The notes under the pieces: model-generated
What the model was told of the DNA's origin: nothing
What the model saw: only the letters and a program-made list of their open reading frames with translations
Databases searched by the model: none
Made by a program: the position numbers and the translations under genes
Source of the DNA: Mixophyes australis
Lineage: Eukaryota; Chordata; Amphibia; Anura; Limnodynastidae
Assembly (NCBI GenBank): GCA_036250195.1
Contig: JAVHZZ010000006.1
Span: forward strand, 188,665,850 to 188,729,849
Direction of reading: 5' to 3'
DNA: 64,000 nucleotides
In this document: piece after piece, positions 11,779 through 23,125 of the stretch
Numbering within the stretch: position 1 is the first letter of the stretch
How the letters are laid out: each line of letters starts with the position of its first letter

Positions 11779-13070
11779 TACCAGTTCCTAAAACCAGTCG
11801 TCAATCCTTAAAAACAATCCCTAGATCTGGTATCTATCCCAATCGCACACCTATCTCCAAGTCTCCAATTCAAGGCTCAATACCTAATCTCTGTTTCTAA
11901 TCCCAATGCCTACCCATAATTCACAAAATCCAACCACAGTCTCTATAGCCTTTTCCATAAAACTGGAGTTCAAACTGACACCTAAAACCTGAGCTAGCAC
12001 TTCAATACTCACAGGTCCTGAAACCCAAATAAATACAAAAGAACTGGAGCAAATTAAACTGGAGTCAAATTGGACTGGATGCTAACACCATAAGCATCCA
12101 GAATGCTGAATGCATACCAGAAAGTTGGCAAGTATGATTAAAATCAGAGTATGTGACACAATCCCAGAGTGCACCCTACCCATCCCTTTATTTCACTTCA
12201 ATAATCTTTTCCCTCTTAAGAAAATCTTGTTTTTGCAGAGTAGGTGCACTTATTTCCCTAATCAGTACCCGCCAAGGAATCCTTCTGATCCGTCCAACTC
12301 CTATCATCAGATTGTGACAATTTTTGCACCCAAAAACCCATGCACTGACCAATAAAATTGGCTGGCACGTGGCATCACAAAACAGCGTTTGCACTGCAAG
12401 TTGGTACTTTCACATTATAATAAATGAGCCTTACTGACATTTAACAGAACATAGATTGTTTCAAGTGGGTTTATGCTTTTATTATTATTTTTCTTTTCTA
12501 CATCTGCTGGAGATTTGTTCCGAGGTTCTACTACTCTTTCATTCGTATAAGTTATAAAACTAAATTGTAGTCTACTTTTTTTCATGTTTTATATCGCTCT
12601 CTATTCTGGTTAGTACACTGAAATAAATGTTATTATAGGAATCTGATGAGGTTAGAAAATGAAAAAGGGAGTAATTGTTTCAGTATGTTCTGCCTGTCCC
12701 TTACCCTCCCCCATGAAATGTCAGATGGAAAGCATAATTACAGACTGGGAGGCAGAAGAGGGGATAGAGAGTGGGGAGCACAGAGACATCTATTTATACA
12801 CAGAATTAACGTTCATATTCACTGAAAGAGCCACAATACATTGCATATACAGAACAGCCGAAATTTCAATATTGGTAACAGCTAGGTATAGTCACAGGAT
12901 GCTTAGATGCTTTAGTGATCATTTAATAACTGCAAAATCTACGTACATGCTGTGCACTCACACAGATGCACAGTCGCATTCCGCTTCTGGATTGGTCTCT
13001 GTGCAGATGTTTTGCACAATCATTTGCAGGAACATAGTTCCATGTGCATTCTGACAAAGTGAAACATCTT

Positions 13071-13245
13071 GGGCTAGATTTACTAAGCTATGGGTTTGAA
13101 AAAGTGGGGATGTTGCCTATAGCAACCAATCAGATTCTAGCTGTCATTTTGTAGAACGTACTAAATAAATGAAAGCTAGAATCTGATTGGTTGCTATAGG
13201 CAACATCCCCACTTTTTCCAACCCGCTGCTTAGTAAATCTAGCCC
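13071..13245. mobile_element. Complete foldback MITE, about 175 bp
   Basis: GGGCTAGATTTACTAAGC at the left is mirrored by TTAGTAAATCTAGCCC at the right. The arms remain complementary through GGGTTTGAAAAAGTGGGG, TTGCCTATAGCAACC and AATCAGATTCTAGC. Copies of the same family are at 1-69 (partial) and 29204-29376. No coding capacity. Confidence 0.88.
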
Positions 13246-13269
13246 CTGTTTGCCTGTATCACCCAGTTT

Positions 13270-13349
13270 TCTTTTATTTCTGTGCTTGTTCCCAATTGTA
13301 AAGCACTACTGAATTTGATGGCGCTATATAAATAAATGTTGATGTTGAT
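13270..13349 (+). mobile_element. L2-like retroposon 3' tail
   Basis: The segment CAATTGTAAAGCACTACTGAATTTGATGGCGCTATATAAATAAATGTTGATGTTGAT is in effect the common tail of the family: a GCGCT core, TATAAATAAA and a trinucleotide-like end. It directly follows the MITE at 13071. Confidence 0.65.
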
Positions 13350-13480
13350 CACTTCCTAGTAATACTTTTGGGCCACAGCACCCCCTCCCCATCCCTTAAT
13401 TTGTTAAAAGTTTTTCTATTTTTTACCTAAAATACTGCCCTTGGAGCCTTATTTATATCTTAATAAGTCATGAGAATATG

Positions 13481-13755
13481 AGCAATGGCACTGGAGACTG
13501 GAGAATAACACTGCTAACCCTCCTGTTTCTGTATGAACAATGGCACTGAGTAATGGCACTGGAGACTGGAGAGTGACAAGAACACTGCTACCCCTGTTTC
13601 TGTATGAGCAATGGCACTGAGCAATGGCACTGGAGACTGGAGAGTGACAAGAACAGTGCTACCCCTGTTTCTGTGTGAGCAATGGCACTGAGCAATGGCA
13701 CTGGAGACTGGAGAGTGACAAGAACACTGCTACCCCTGTTTCTGTGTGCGCAATG
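13481..13755. repeat. Tandem repeat, about 70-bp unit, four copies
   Basis: Units start AGCAATGGCACTGGAGACTGG at about 13481, 13550, 13620 and 13691. Each continues GAGAGTGACAAGAACA and CTGCTACCCCTGTTTCTGT. The last units are nearly identical. The array abuts a hAT terminal fragment and may be that element's subterminal repeat. Confidence 0.85.
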
Positions 13756-13946
13756 GCGCTGGATCTCCTGGAGAGGGAGATACTTATGGAATCCAAAACC
13801 TGCGAGATCCGACAACGCAACAATGACGCTTTGCCTCGATTCAGATCCGAGGACGCGTGGAGATACCAAGCCGGCTCGCAAGCCTACTCCGATCCCCTAA
13901 GTTCGGGTGGGCTCAGTTTTCAGAAAACCGAGCCTGAGCATCTCTA
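13756..13946 (-). mobile_element. hAT terminal fragment related to the 47231 element
   Basis: The end AACCGAGCCTGAGCATCTCTA is the complement of the 47231 terminus TAGAGATGCTCAGGCTCGGTT. Similarity extends about 180 bp inward: CTAAGTTCGGGTG, the GATCC-rich part, AATGACG..TTTTGCCT and CGCGAGATCC all match in order. The other terminus was not found, so this is an end fragment or a strongly deleted non-autonomous copy. Confidence 0.8.
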
Positions 13947-14149
13947 GCTGGAGGCCCGCATTATTTCAGCTTCTTAAATGACCTATATAGAAAGAGTTAA
14001 AGAAAAGACTATAGAGTATATTTATCAACGTGTGAAGACATTGCTGGCAAAAAGACTGTGACAGGGCTCGATATTGCATTGTTCAATACTTGTAATGGGT
14101 TACCTCCTGTGATAACATTCTTATTGCCAACGATAATCCTGCTGGTAGT

Positions 14150-14890
14150 ATGTGTTTGCATGGGGCAGCCTATTTAACAAGTAGCTTGGCGACACTTGTA
14201 CCACTGTGGTACCTGTTCTGTTATCGTCATATCAAGATGATGACAAGAGAGTCCCTGAAGACAAAAGCACTTAAGCAGCAGGCCTTTGTGCTTATCATTA
14301 ACTTTACACGTACCTGAATGGGTTAATATACCTCCGGGACAGACCGACCAATAAGAAGGGTTGTGGGAGGGCTGGGGCACCTTATATATATCACCAGGAA
14401 AGGGGGCAGTGTACAGTCATCGACACGAGATCCCACCCACCCGCCCTAAAATTAAGGATTGGTAGGTTGTACATGTGTTTTAACCATGCTCTTTTTTCTG
14501 GGTCTCAGAGGAGGAAGGGCACTGCGGACAGCGGCTGATGAATACGGCGCTATCGCTGATTGGCCTCAGGCACTGCCCCTTGCGATGTAAAGTAACTCTG
14601 GATCCTTTTTGTAGGAGGGATCCTTGACGGTTGATAAGCCAGAAGGGGGGTGGTCATCTGCCGCCAGATTTAGCGCAGGCCAAGCAGTTAGGGTTTAGAC
14701 CTGGTTTGTTAAGTGGATGTTAAGGCCCAGTTGGCCGGTACCACACTTGGTTCTTAGTATCAGTCGTTTGCTGTCCCGCAGTGCACTTTCTCCGCCACCA
14801 ATTTGCAAAGTATTAATAAATTGTGACCTAATTTTGCCAACTTACTCAAGTCTCTGTGTCGTTATTTTAGTTGTTAAGTTATGTGCAGTA
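14150..14890 (+). mobile_element. Candidate LTR or promoter-bearing retroelement fragment
   Basis: A TATATATA box at about 14383 sits in a GC-richer segment. About 430 bases on come an AATAAA-type signal (ATTAATAAATT near 14812) and a pyrimidine-rich segment (CAAGTCTCTGTGTCGTTATTTTAG). That order (TATA box, transcribed part, poly(A) signal, U5-like tail) resembles an LTR. No TG..CA ends or target duplication were confirmed and no coding sequence adjoins it. Confidence 0.3.
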
Positions 14891-17457
14891 ATTTAAGGTT
14901 AAGAAAGGTATGATTATGTCATCCAGGTTGGGCTGCTTATGATAACAATACAAAATCATTTACAAAATGTTTTGTTCTGAGAATAAATCTTTTTTTTTTC
15001 CTTACTGGAACCGAAGTCCAAACCTGGGTTCACACATGCACACTTCTACAAAGATCTTGCGATAACTATTATCAATCCAGGCTAGTGTCTCTCAACTGTT
15101 GAGTGAGAGTTTTTTCATAATTGCTGGTAAAAAAAAATATTTTTTTATTAGAAAAAAAATTACAGATATCATTTTACAATCTTCTTCTTTTCTGATGTCC
15201 TACATTAAAGAGTTATTGCTGAGTTAGAATCGTCCAGCAGCACAGAGACATGAACCAGTTCTGCTTTCTGCATTACAGAACAAAACCTTTACTTCCTGCA
15301 CATTTATAATACACTTTGTCGCTGCAATTTAGGTGTATTTTAAAGTGTGGGAGGTACAGGAGACATTCTGTCTGCTTTCAATTGTCCTAGGTGCAACACC
15401 TGTCTCCAGATTATACCGTTCCACATTCAAAGCTGGGGGCGGTGGAGATTGTACATGTAAAGTAACTTAGTTACTGTAAAATGGATCAGACTATTATTTT
15501 ATGTGAGTAGACTTCAAAGGGAGCTATGCAGAAAAAAATGTTTTTGAAAATATATATACATTTGAAAGAGAAAATATATTATGTAAGTGGTATTACTGTA
15601 AACTAAGTATTTTATTGTTCTACATATTTTCATTTTGTCATATCAATTATTGCGTCTAATCCATGAACTTTATTAGAACACACTCTCGCCAAAGAAAGAT
15701 TAAACAAAGCTTGAAAAAGGATGAAAACAATTTGATAGTGGATTTTTTTTCCAGAAGATATAGGGTGGTGGATTAAATATGTCTTTTTTTATGGACATTT
15801 GCCAGAAAATTATTGGAAAAATCGCAAATTAGTACATTTTCACTGAATTTTTCCATAGCTACTCTCATGCAATGAACACAACTCCAGAAATTGACATCGA
15901 CATTTTATCATCTAGTTCTCCTGAGTATAAAGGTACCAAGTAAATGTACTTTTTAAGGTGTAAGGTAGTTTTAGGGCCTGGTGCAGTGATATAAATTTTT
16001 AATTTAAAAAATTTAAAACAGCAATGTGTTTAATGGCAAAACTTGCCTATAAATAAATTGCCGTTTTAAATTTGGGTGGCAAAGTTGCTGAATATTGGCG
16101 ATTTGCTAGAGTTGCAGGTTAATACATGTAACCCCTAGTGAATGATGGAGCCCCTTCAAAGGCAAAACTTGCCTTTAAATTAATTGCCGTTTTAAATTTG
16201 GCTGGCAGAGTCACCGAATATTGGCCTTGCAATGGCTGCAGCCATTGTTTTATTATGCAGCCACCTGCTTGCTTGGTGGTTTGGTTCCTCTTCCCCTAGC
16301 TTTATAGTACACATAAGGGCTGTCACCCGGGTTATAGCTCAGTCTCTCTTGTCTCAGATCCTTATGAGCAGCTCAGCATGTACATGTAGGTTTAATGACA
16401 TCCAAGTACTGGTAGTGCATAGGCAAAGTGTAGCAATGTACAGTTACTAGTGTTTAAATGAATGGACACCAGACCATCTCTCTTGTTTACATTCAATGTG
16501 CTAGGACATTATTTAAATCTTCCAACAAATTCAAGTCCAGCACAGTTGACATAGTGACACTGGGCAGAACATGTTTTGGCACAAGGGCACAGAACATGTT
16601 TTGGCACAAGGGCACAAGAGCTGACATTCCCGCATAGTGGGACTGTCTTTCTATTATTTACTAATGTACACAGTTGCTGCCACCTACAGCTCTGCATCAT
16701 TCACACTTGGTCCAGTTCAACCACCTTCACCCTTAACTACATTTGAGATGCTAACAAGTGCCTACTTAGACTTCATGAATGTCTCTCAGGGAGAATAACC
16801 AAGTTCACATCATTCAACTTATTGACATGACGAGGTAGCAGCCTTCGGCCCTTGCGGAATCCAGATAATATTATTATTATTTATATTAATATTCTGAAAT
16901 ACAGCCCTTCTGGCAAATTACAGAATTACCAGGCTGTCATCCTGGGCATATGCTATAAAAGCAATGTTTACAGAGCATTATAACAATTACAAACATAAGA
17001 ACTACAAACATGGATGAACAATAGGAACAAGAACAGTGAGAGCTAAAAATGTAATAGGAAAAGAGAATTAAAAATAAGGTATGGCAAGAATGTGAGCTAT
17101 AGTAGTCAGTGTATATTGTAAAGCAGTCTGTAGCGTTAAGCGAAAGAATCAATATATTGCATTACGTCGCTTTCTACTGAGTTATCTATTATAAGCAATA
17201 TGTGCTCTGCCCACAGTTAAATTACTTTGGTATATTTAAAGGCTCACTCACACCAAGAACTACAGATTAAAGTGACCTAACAAAATAGAAAATGTTACTT
17301 ACATGTGGTGGACCTAGCGATAAGGTAGGTTCTCTAATACATCTAACATCTAAGCAATGAATATGGAAGGGAGGGAGATGTGAAAGTCAAGACCATTAAC
17401 TTTTCAAACTTTATTGATACATGTCAGTTGAAATTTCCAGCTCACAATTCCCTAGGC
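14891..17457. other. Gene-free AT-rich stretch
   Basis: No exon or complete element was identified. An approximate 100-bp duplication is visible at 16020-16220, where the segment GGCAAAACTTGCCT..AAATTGCCGTTTTAAATTTGG occurs twice. A 25-base GAACATGTTTTGGCACAAGGGCACA duplication lies at 16568-16615. Neither is assigned to a family. Confidence 0.5.
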
Positions 17458-18086
17458 CAGTGGTTCCCAAACTTTTGCAGTTCTCGGCATCCTTAGAGTC
17501 TCCAAATTTTTTCAAGGCACCCCTCCAAAATAATTACTGAGCAGTCCTGTTTTATAAGTAGTTGGGTTAAAATAACGTAATAAGTATTTAGTTCAGGACA
17601 GAAATACTTAGTAAATTGTTTGCAAAAATAATACACATAAATCCAAGGGAAAATAATAATTTTAGATACTTTTTTCAATTATATTTCTGTCAAAGAAAAA
17701 TTTACAGCTAATATTCAGAGGAATAAGATCAAACAAAATAAAACAACAACATGTACAAAAATCATCGCACTGTGACCCTTTACGATCACACTGTGCCCCC
17801 TTCATCTACACACTCTGTGCCCTCCTTCATCCACACACTCTTTGTCCTCCTTCATCCACACACTATGTGCCCTCCTTCATCCACACACTATGTGCCCTCC
17901 TTCATCCACACACTATGTGCCTTCCTTCATTCTTTTGCCCCTCCATTGCTGTTTCCTATCACTATTTCCCCTCCGTTTCTTTACTTACCATACTTGGCCT
18001 TTCTTCTATTTCTTCTGCCTTTTCTTCTGTCTTCTTACCAATCCGGCGGCGCCCGGGACCCATCACCCTCCCGGGCACCGCCACTG
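17458..18086. mobile_element. Probable hAT-derived element, ends uncertain
   Basis: It begins CAGTGGTTCCCAAACTTTTG, a terminus typical of hAT Charlie-type elements, and continues into TCAAGGCACCCCTCC, also usual for that group. A possible right end CACTG is at 18086, but flanking octamers do not match. The interior has a tandem array of about 27-bp CTTCATCCACACACTNTGTGCCCT units at 17800-17930. Confidence 0.5.
17800..17930. repeat. Tandem repeat, about 27-bp unit
   Basis: Around five units of TCCTTCATCCACACACTATGTGCCC follow each other with few changes. They create short overlapping open frames with a repeated HTLC/HTMCPPSS peptide, which are not genes. Confidence 0.85.
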
Positions 18087-18513
18087 TATTAGCATGTAGC
18101 GACTATGCTTGAAAGTCCTGTTCTCTGAGAGAACAGAGAATGTGAGGAGAATTTGAGGAAGCGAACCGCAGACTATTTGTCAGCTTTGGAGAACACCTTC
18201 AGGACCCCTGAGGATGCAAATGACTTGCTGTACCAGCTATGGAGTATTTGCCAGGAACTTGGAGAGAAACTATCCTGATACCTGTACTGGCCGGACAAGT
18301 TGATCTACCGCATTATAGAAAAATAAGGAATGACCTTAAGTGAAGTGAATTGGTGATTCCTGAGTCAGTTATGGCCCCCTAAAGTGGGCCATCATGGACA
18401 AACTACATGAATTTATTTATGGAGCCCACTTTGAGGTCTGCAAGGACAATAACCCTTTGACTATGGTGAAGCTCACTGCTCTAACCGTTTACAACTTCAA
18501 TCTAACATACAAG

Positions 18514-19927
18514 CAGGGCCTGATCAACCACTAGGCTGACCAGCCTGGGGCGCTGGGTCCTGGGGGGCGCTGCACTGTGGGTATTTTTTAAAAAAAAAAA
18601 TTTTTTTTTTTTTTTAAATTTTTTTTTTTTTTTAAATTTTTTTTTTTTCTTCATTCATTTTTTTTTCGGGGTGGGGGAGGGGGGGGGGTCGCCGCGGGGG
18701 GTGGAGGGCTTGACGATCAAAAGCATAGGTGGTCAGTGGTTAGCAACACACAGCCAATCACCAGGCTGCCTGTTGCTGTGCAGCAGACAGGAAGCAGGAC
18801 GTCTTCACTTCCTATCTGCTGATATGAGGAGAGGAGCGACGCTGGCACAACTACAGGTAAGTGAAGGGGGGAACTGCCCTGCATATCTATAGGGAGGGGG
18901 GGGAACTGCCCTGCATATCTATAGGGAGGGGGGGGGGGAACTGCCCTGCATATCTATAGGGAGGGGGGGGGGAACTGCCCTGCATATCTATAGGGAGGGG
19001 GGGGGAACTGCCCTGCATATCTATAGGGAGGGGGGGAACTACCCTGCATATCTATAGGGGGGGGGACTACCCTGCATATCTATAGGGAGGGAGAGGGGGG
19101 ACTGTCATGCATATGTATAGGGAGGGAGAGGGGGACTGTCATACAAATCTATAGGGTGGGAGGGGGGGGGGCTGCCATGAAAATCTATAGGGAGGTAGAG
19201 AGGTTGATATGTATGAAGGAGGGCAGAGGAGGGGGGCTGATATATGTGACTGGGGGAGTTTTGATGTGACGGGGGGGGATAGCTAGCTAGCAGAGTGGAG
19301 GTAAGGAAAATAGCTGCAAGGGGGATGGATGCAGGGTGGGAGGTAAAGAAAATGGCTGCAGCAGGGGTTAAGGAAAATGGCTGTGCGGGGGGGGGTTGTG
19401 GTTAAGGAAAATGGCTGCAGGGGGTATTTAAAAAATAGAGCAGCTTTGGGGGGCAGAATCTCATGATTGTGTGGTGGTCACATGGGTGGTCTCAGCAATC
19501 ACTAGAATACTAAATATTAGTGAGATGGGGCTGGTAGAGGTTTGTATTTGATTGACAACAAATATTCAGATATTGCTTATATATGCCTGTCCAATGGGGT
19601 ACTTTTAGCTGGCCATAATGGAGTGTTTTGTTTTAACTAAAGGGCCTAATCATTCAGGCTTTGCATTATAATACATTTTTGCATTTTCAAAAAAGGACGC
19701 CAACTTTCCAGAAGCCAGCGAGAGGATAACAAAGTTGCACGAGAGAAGAGCAAGGACAGGTAAGAGACAATGGCACAATCTGTCTAAATTTGAATGCTGG
19801 AGAATACACCTGAACATTCATATTCAGGAGTGTTCCTATACACCTATATATTCGGAGGGGGGGGGGGGGGGGGGGGGCGCTGCGGCCGTATTAGCCTAGG
19901 GCGGCCAGAACCCTTAATCAGGCCCTG
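18514..19927. mobile_element. Non-autonomous hAT element, 1,414 bp, perfect 8-bp TSD
   Basis: It starts CAGGGCCTGATCAACCACTAG and ends AACCCTTAATCAGGCCCTG, an imperfect inverted repeat. The 8-bp duplication CATACAAG is identical at 18506-18513 and 19928-19935. It lies inside the gypsy RNase H frame, and removing it with one duplication copy rejoins that frame as TYKPGK. The interior has long A/T homopolymers (18583-18665), a G-rich 33-bp tandem repeat and a 23-base G run near 19857. Confidence 0.93.
18865..19190. repeat. G-rich tandem repeat, about 33-bp unit
   Basis: Roughly nine units of GGAACTGCCCTGCATATCTATAGGGAGG, followed by 3-9 extra G residues, with unit length varying through the G run. 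Later units decay (ACTGTCATGCATATG). It is internal to the 18514-19927 element. The regular G runs could form G-quadruplexes, which is inference only. Confidence 0.9.
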
Positions 19928-20933
19928 CATACAAGCCTGGAAAAGAAATATTGAGGAAGACACCCTGTCCCTGTCATCAGGGAGACCCCATGGGCTAAAG
20001 GAGGAGGATTGGATCCCTGCCTCAGAAGTACATGGCATGTGTCAGAATCACTGAGTCATAGTGCCACCTGTTTGAGAGTGCCTTAGGTGCAACAGAAGAT
20101 GCGCTTCCACACAATATTGCTGGTTAACTCGCTTAGAAATGGAGAGTCTTCACAAGCTGGTTTGAGCTCAAATGAAAGAAGATCAGCAGCATGACCCATC
20201 GATCGCAGTGATGAGGTGGGCTGTGAAGCACTGACAGAGGCATTTAAGAGGAGCACTAAAGACAGACAAAGCTGTTCTGTTGGCACGCTAGCAAGGTTTC
20301 CTGACACTGAAAGGGAAAATGTTATATTGAAAGACCATTTGGCAGGATGGGCGGGTTGCAGTTGGTATTGCCAGAAAAACATTGCCCCGTGGTAATGGTC
20401 ATGGCCAAAAGGGAATATAGAAGACAATTGGCCTGATTACCAACTGGTTCTATAGGTCAAATATCAAAGATGACATAAATATTTATTGCAAGAAGTGAGG
20501 GCCTGTGTCTAGAGGAAGGCCATACTGGCTACAACAGTACGCCTAGTGAGCATATCCTCAACATCATGAGCACTTTGGACAGAAACAAAAGAACTCTCTA
20601 TTAGGCAGACACATCAGTCAGTTAGTACATGCTTACAACTGTGCAAAGAGCAAATCAATTATTCGCCCTACTCACTCATGTTCAGAAGACAGGCCCATCT
20701 TCCCATTGATATATGTTTTGGAACATCTGGGGAAGAAAAACCCCAAGGTCACATCTCAAATATGTGACACGGCTGAAAATAGAGCTGCAAGATGTGTACC
20801 GGCTGGCCGAAGCCTATATAAAAAGTCTGGATAAAGTTATAAACTATGATCAAATAATCCAAGAATATGCATTGCAACCTAGGCGTCAAGTTCTTATATC
20901 ACTTCTGAGCATCCCAGGGAAGCATAAGTGATG

Positions 20934-22674
20934 TGATAGTGAACAAGCTCACAAGTGTTTCAGCATATCAGGTGAAGCCTGAAGGAGTTTCTGGTCCAGT
21001 GAGGACACATTATCGACAGCATTAGCTACCGATAAGGCGATTAGTTTCCCTGGTTCCCTCAGAGAAGTAATGAAGGCCCCATGAGGTCTACCAATTGGAA
21101 GAGCAGGGGAAAGGTAAAAGCCACCAATCAGCTGCGAAAAATATATCATGGTTAGATGAGGGGAACTCTTTGGCCCACACCTGACCAAAACGAAACATTA
21201 AGCCCCCCATGATGCTCACAAATGGTAAATTCGGGAGAGCATCTGAGATCCTTAGCATTATTTACCCTAGTGTTGTGTATCCATGGCCTTACTTTGGTCC
21301 TGTGGTAAATTGACTTAATTGGAATGTGTGTGTCTGGTGCTCAGCAGGATGCACTGAGCCACAATTGCCTTTTAAGTGGATCTGTGTCAGTCCACCAGGG
21401 GGAGAGTGTCGCCCCAGTTCTTGAACCAGGTGGAGAACAGCAGAGAGAAATTGAGAATAATTTGTTGTATATACTACTGATTAACACCCCTTAGGGAACC
21501 AGTGTCAGGGGGTGCTGCATTATAATACTACAGGGCTGTATCAGAAGGGTCCTACAGCATTGCAGAGATGCTGCTCAAATGCCAGTTCAGAACACAAATA
21601 GTTATTTCCTCTGTAGACACTCTGTAGAGCAGGGAACAAGGTTAAGGATATGCTATTGGGCACAGTTGATTAAAAAATATATTATTTATTTTAGTGTTAG
21701 TGATTTATTAGTTCATGGCTCAATAGAATAAGTACTGCTTATATATAATGCTTGCTATCATACCTGCTATTTATTGATGTAGAAAGATGGCTCCAGCCAC
21801 AGTAGCCTCTGATAGAGAATAGAAAGGGTAATGATAAAAGTTAATTTCTCTGTCTTTTTAATGCAATTATCTAGAGTACACAAGTCCTTATTTGATGTTT
21901 TAAATATATTAATGTTGCCAGATGTGGGAATTAAATGTAAGCTTTAAAAGGATATCACGTTAGTTGATTGAGTTTTAGCTTGTACAATAATGCCAAATAA
22001 GTACATACCTAGCTAGTTATAATTCAAAAATACAGCTACCTGTTGGTAGCTGCAACAACTTCCTGCTTTTCATGGAGCCGCTTGTTGCCAAGGAAACTGT
22101 CTACTACATAAATCTGCTGCAACTAACAGTCAAGTTTATTTACTGATCCAAGTCAGTGACTTGGCATGCGGAACACAAATATGTTGGATATTATCTGCAT
22201 AAATTCTAATCCAACATGAAAGTATAATCACATATTATAGATGCAGATTAACCAATTCATAACACGTTTTTACATGTAAATTGTGTGGCAACTTGAAATT
22301 TAATGGGAAGAACAATTTTGTAAATTCATCAAAACACTGTTGCAAAAAGCCCATGTTGGGCAGAAAGTAAATTAACACTTGTACGTATGTACTAAACTAC
22401 AGTACGTTAATGTCCCTCTAACAATTGTGGTTCTGTTCCCCAACAAATAAGTTTCAATTTTAATAGCCCCAACCAGGAAGCAAAATGTATTTCCATGATA
22501 AATATTATGATGCTGAGATTTGGAAATCAACGAGGGAGGAATATGCATGTCGAACCCCTTCAGCACTTGCCAAATAAAATACCTTGCAATATAGGAAAGG
22601 CTTTGAAAGTGTGTGGGAGTAGTTACATAACCTGATTTATATGGCAGCAGAGTTTTACAGTTTCACAAATAAAT
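20934..22674. other. Gene-free stretch, possibly the 3' part of the gypsy relic at its start
   Basis: The start may still be gypsy 3' sequence: a purine-rich CCACCAGGGGGAGAGTGTC near 21394 resembles the segment before a 3' LTR. No LTR ends were found. The rest is AT-rich without a recognised feature. Confidence 0.4.
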
Positions 22675-23125
22675 AAACCCTTTAAGGGAGAAGAGGTCAG
22701 ATAGAGAAATAGGAGGATATATAGAAAGAGGTTATACGAAATAATAGCAGTTATAAGGAGAAGGTATATGAAGTAATAGGAAGAGATATAGGGAGGTGTT
22801 ATTGTGTGTGAATGTGTGTCTATATTAGGGAATTTAGACTGTAAGCTCCAGTGGGGCAGAGACTGATGTGAATGGGTTCTCTGTACAGCGCTGCGGAATT
22901 AGTGGCGCTATATAAATAAATGATGATGATGATGATATTAAATAATAGGAAGAGTTAAAGGAAGAGGTTATATAGAGTAATAGTTGGAATTATAGAGAGA
23001 TGTGGAGTAATAGAATGCGTTAATAGAAGATGCAATATTCAGTAATAAGAGGAGTTATATTATAGGGGGAGCTTATAAAAGTAATAGGAATTGTTATATA
23101 GTAATTTAGTAATAGGGACACAATA
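22675..23125 (-). repeat. Degenerate 35-bp satellite array, reverse orientation
   Basis: Repeated TTATANGGAGAGGTTATATGNAGTAATAGGA-like units are the reverse complement of the 44480-46430 array (TATTACTCCATATAACCTCTCCCTATAA). Units are strongly diverged and the array is interrupted by a SINE tail at about 22815-22935. Confidence 0.8.
22815..22935 (+). mobile_element. 3' part of a V-SINE/L2-type retroposon
   Basis: The sequence GGGAATTTAGACTGTAAGCTCC, then GGGCAGAGACTGATGTGAATG, CTGTACAGCGCTGCGGAATT and GGCGCTATATAAATAAATGATGATGATGATG is the tail seen complete at 34384-34615. It is 5'-truncated and sits inside the satellite array, so it is younger than the array. Confidence 0.85.

Larger units (their letters stand above)
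18105..20933 (+). pseudogene. Fossil Ty3/gypsy retrotransposon (gag-pol remnants)
   Basis: Three pieces of a Ty3/gypsy polyprotein occur in order. A gag-like stretch at about 18118-18330 includes the motif ELGEKLS and a stop. An RNase H piece at 18378-18513 encodes IYGAHFEVCKDNNPLTMV, then joins TYK-PGKE across the later hAT insertion. An integrase piece is at 20600-20930, with ISQLVHAYNC and, in another frame, YVTRLKIELQDVYRLAEAY ending near GKHK. Reverse transcriptase and most of integrase are deleted, and stops and frameshifts break every part. It is clearly dead. The gypsy assignment is secure from motif order; the clade was not determined. Confidence 0.85.

Noticed and set aside
18118..18330. 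Gag-like frame as a possible domesticated host gene
   Set aside because: It contains a stop, has no start or splice context, and is followed in order by gypsy RNase H and integrase remnants.
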